From assembly GCA_025455225.1 (NCBI GenBank), contig JALOMY010000206.1:1-5510 (forward strand): a DNA stretch of 5,510 nucleotides, given 5' to 3'. The translations under genes were made by a program, and so were the position numbers. The notes beneath the pieces were generated by a model. It worked only from the letters and a program-made list of their open reading frames with translations. It was not told the origin of the DNA and searched no databases. The DNA is from Cyclobacteriaceae bacterium. Lineage in GTDB: Bacteria; Bacteroidota; Bacteroidia; Cytophagales; Cyclobacteriaceae. Of the stretch, positions 4,853 through 5,510 are shown in pieces (position 1 is the stretch's first letter; each line of letters starts with the position of its first letter).

Positions 4853-5510
4853 TTAAATCTTAACCGTTTTCCACTTACCTCTTCGGAATATCATAATGCT
4901 CACTACTGCAAGCGCGGACTCGGCAATTACAATAGCCAGGTAGGTTCCTTTAGGTCCATATTCCAACACAATGGCAAGAATGTATGCCAACGGTATTTGA
5001 AACATCCAGAAACCAAAGAGATTCAGAATGGTGGGTGTTCTTGTATCACCGGCTCCATTAAATGATTGCGCCACCACCATACCATATGCATAAAAGATAT
5101 ATCCAACGGATACAATCTGAAGGCACTGAATGGCACTCTGCATTACTTCGGGGTCTGTAGTAAACAAGGTTACGATAGGCCGGGCAAGTGTTAAAAATAA
5201 AACAGTGATGCAGGCCAGGAAAAGCATGTTAAAAAAACCCGCTCTCCAAACCGATTTTTCTGCCCGTTCGGGTTGCCCTGCACCCAGGTTCTGACCCACC
5301 AGGGTAGCGGATGCATTAGCCATACCCCAGGCCGGTAAAATGGCAAACACAATTATTCGTATTGCAATGGTATAGCCAGCCAGGGCAGCACTGCCGAAAT
5401 ACGAAACAATTCGAACCAGGAAGATCCAGCTTGCCGAAGCAATGATGAATTGTCCGGTTCCACCGGCCGATACCTTGATAAGGCGCCAGATTATTCCGAA
5501 ATCCAATGGC
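4853..5510 (-). CDS. MATE-family multidrug/Na+ (or H+) antiporter, C-terminal half
   Basis: The gene runs off the right edge. 218 residues are visible, about half of a typical 450-residue MATE (NorM-like) transporter. These membrane proteins export drugs or metabolites in exchange for Na+ or H+. The visible part holds about six hydrophobic segments. Typical second-half MATE signatures are present: an amphipathic lead WRLIKVSAGGTGQF, then GMANASATLVGQNLGAGQPE with the following ERAEKSVWRA, and FNGAGDTRTPT before the last helices. It ends in a basic tail (RRGKWKTVKI). The frame is open to the edge, and the codon at 5506 is an internal TTG (Leu), not the start. It converges on the charged-protein gene, with a shared hairpin between them. 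The substrate cannot be told from this part. If the transporter is Na+-coupled it would use the gradient made by Na+-NQR, but that link is speculative. Confidence 0.93.
   Translation of the reverse strand, partial: PLDFGIIWRLIKVSAGGTGQFIIASASWIFLVRIVSYFGSAALAGYTIAIRIIVFAILPAWGMANASATLVGQNLGAGQPERAEKSVWRAGFFNMLFLACITVLFLTLARPIVTLFTTDPEVMQSAIQCLQIVSVGYIFYAYGMVVAQSFNGAGDTRTPTILNLFGFWMFQIPLAYILAIVLEYGPKGTYLAIVIAESALAVVSIMIFRRGKWKTVKI

Noticed and set aside
4838..5065. 75-residue plus-strand ORF
   Set aside because: It is antisense to the end of the MATE transporter gene and starts inside the terminator hairpin.
5504..5506. TTG at 5506 as the start of the MATE gene
   Set aside because: The frame is open to the window edge, and only the second half of the family is present, so this is an internal leucine codon.
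1..5510. CRISPR array, tRNA, rRNA, insertion sequence or riboswitch
   Set aside because: No regularly spaced repeats, cloverleaf sequence, transposase frame or long structured leader was seen; nearly all of the window is protein-coding.

Overview
The window looks like chromosomal DNA of a Bacteroidota bacterium, probably Cytophagales-like. The reasons are moderate GC content, genes without Shine-Dalgarno sequences, a match to the Bacteroidota promoter -7 box (TAnnTTTG), a cytidylate kinase with a GYSACGKST-type P-loop, and a Bacteroidota-like Na+-NQR operon. This placement is inferred from sequence character and not from a database search.

Left part (1-3413, minus strand): the first four genes of the Na+-translocating NADH:quinone reductase operon, read right to left as nqrA, nqrB, nqrC and the first 22 codons of nqrD. 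The genes are tightly packed: 1 nt between A and B, B and C overlapping, 19 nt between C and D. The complex oxidises NADH, reduces membrane quinone and pumps Na+ out. The covalent FMN attachment motifs are visible in NqrB and NqrC. nqrE and nqrF would lie beyond position 1. A candidate promoter sits in the 121-bp gap upstream of nqrA, behind two direct repeats.

Middle (3535-4364, minus strand): cmk (cytidylate kinase), preceded by a previously untracked 46-codon gene for a tiny lipoprotein. Its TGA stop overlaps the cmk ATG (TGATG), so the two are probably translationally coupled.

Divergent region (4365-4508): 144 bp with no gene. It holds a 49-bp imperfect dyad with a TTTG box at each end and a shared -7 region, which could act as a bidirectional promoter. 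It also holds a 13/14-bp direct repeat and a short inverted repeat.

Right part: a 92-residue, extremely charged helical protein of unknown function on the plus strand (4509-4787), a strong hairpin that probably ends both converging transcripts (4801-4843), and the C-terminal half of a MATE-family efflux transporter on the minus strand (4853 to the window edge).

Most of the window is ordinary housekeeping and energy metabolism. The points most worth following are the coupled mini-lipoprotein, the symmetric divergent promoter region and the uncharacterised charged protein.
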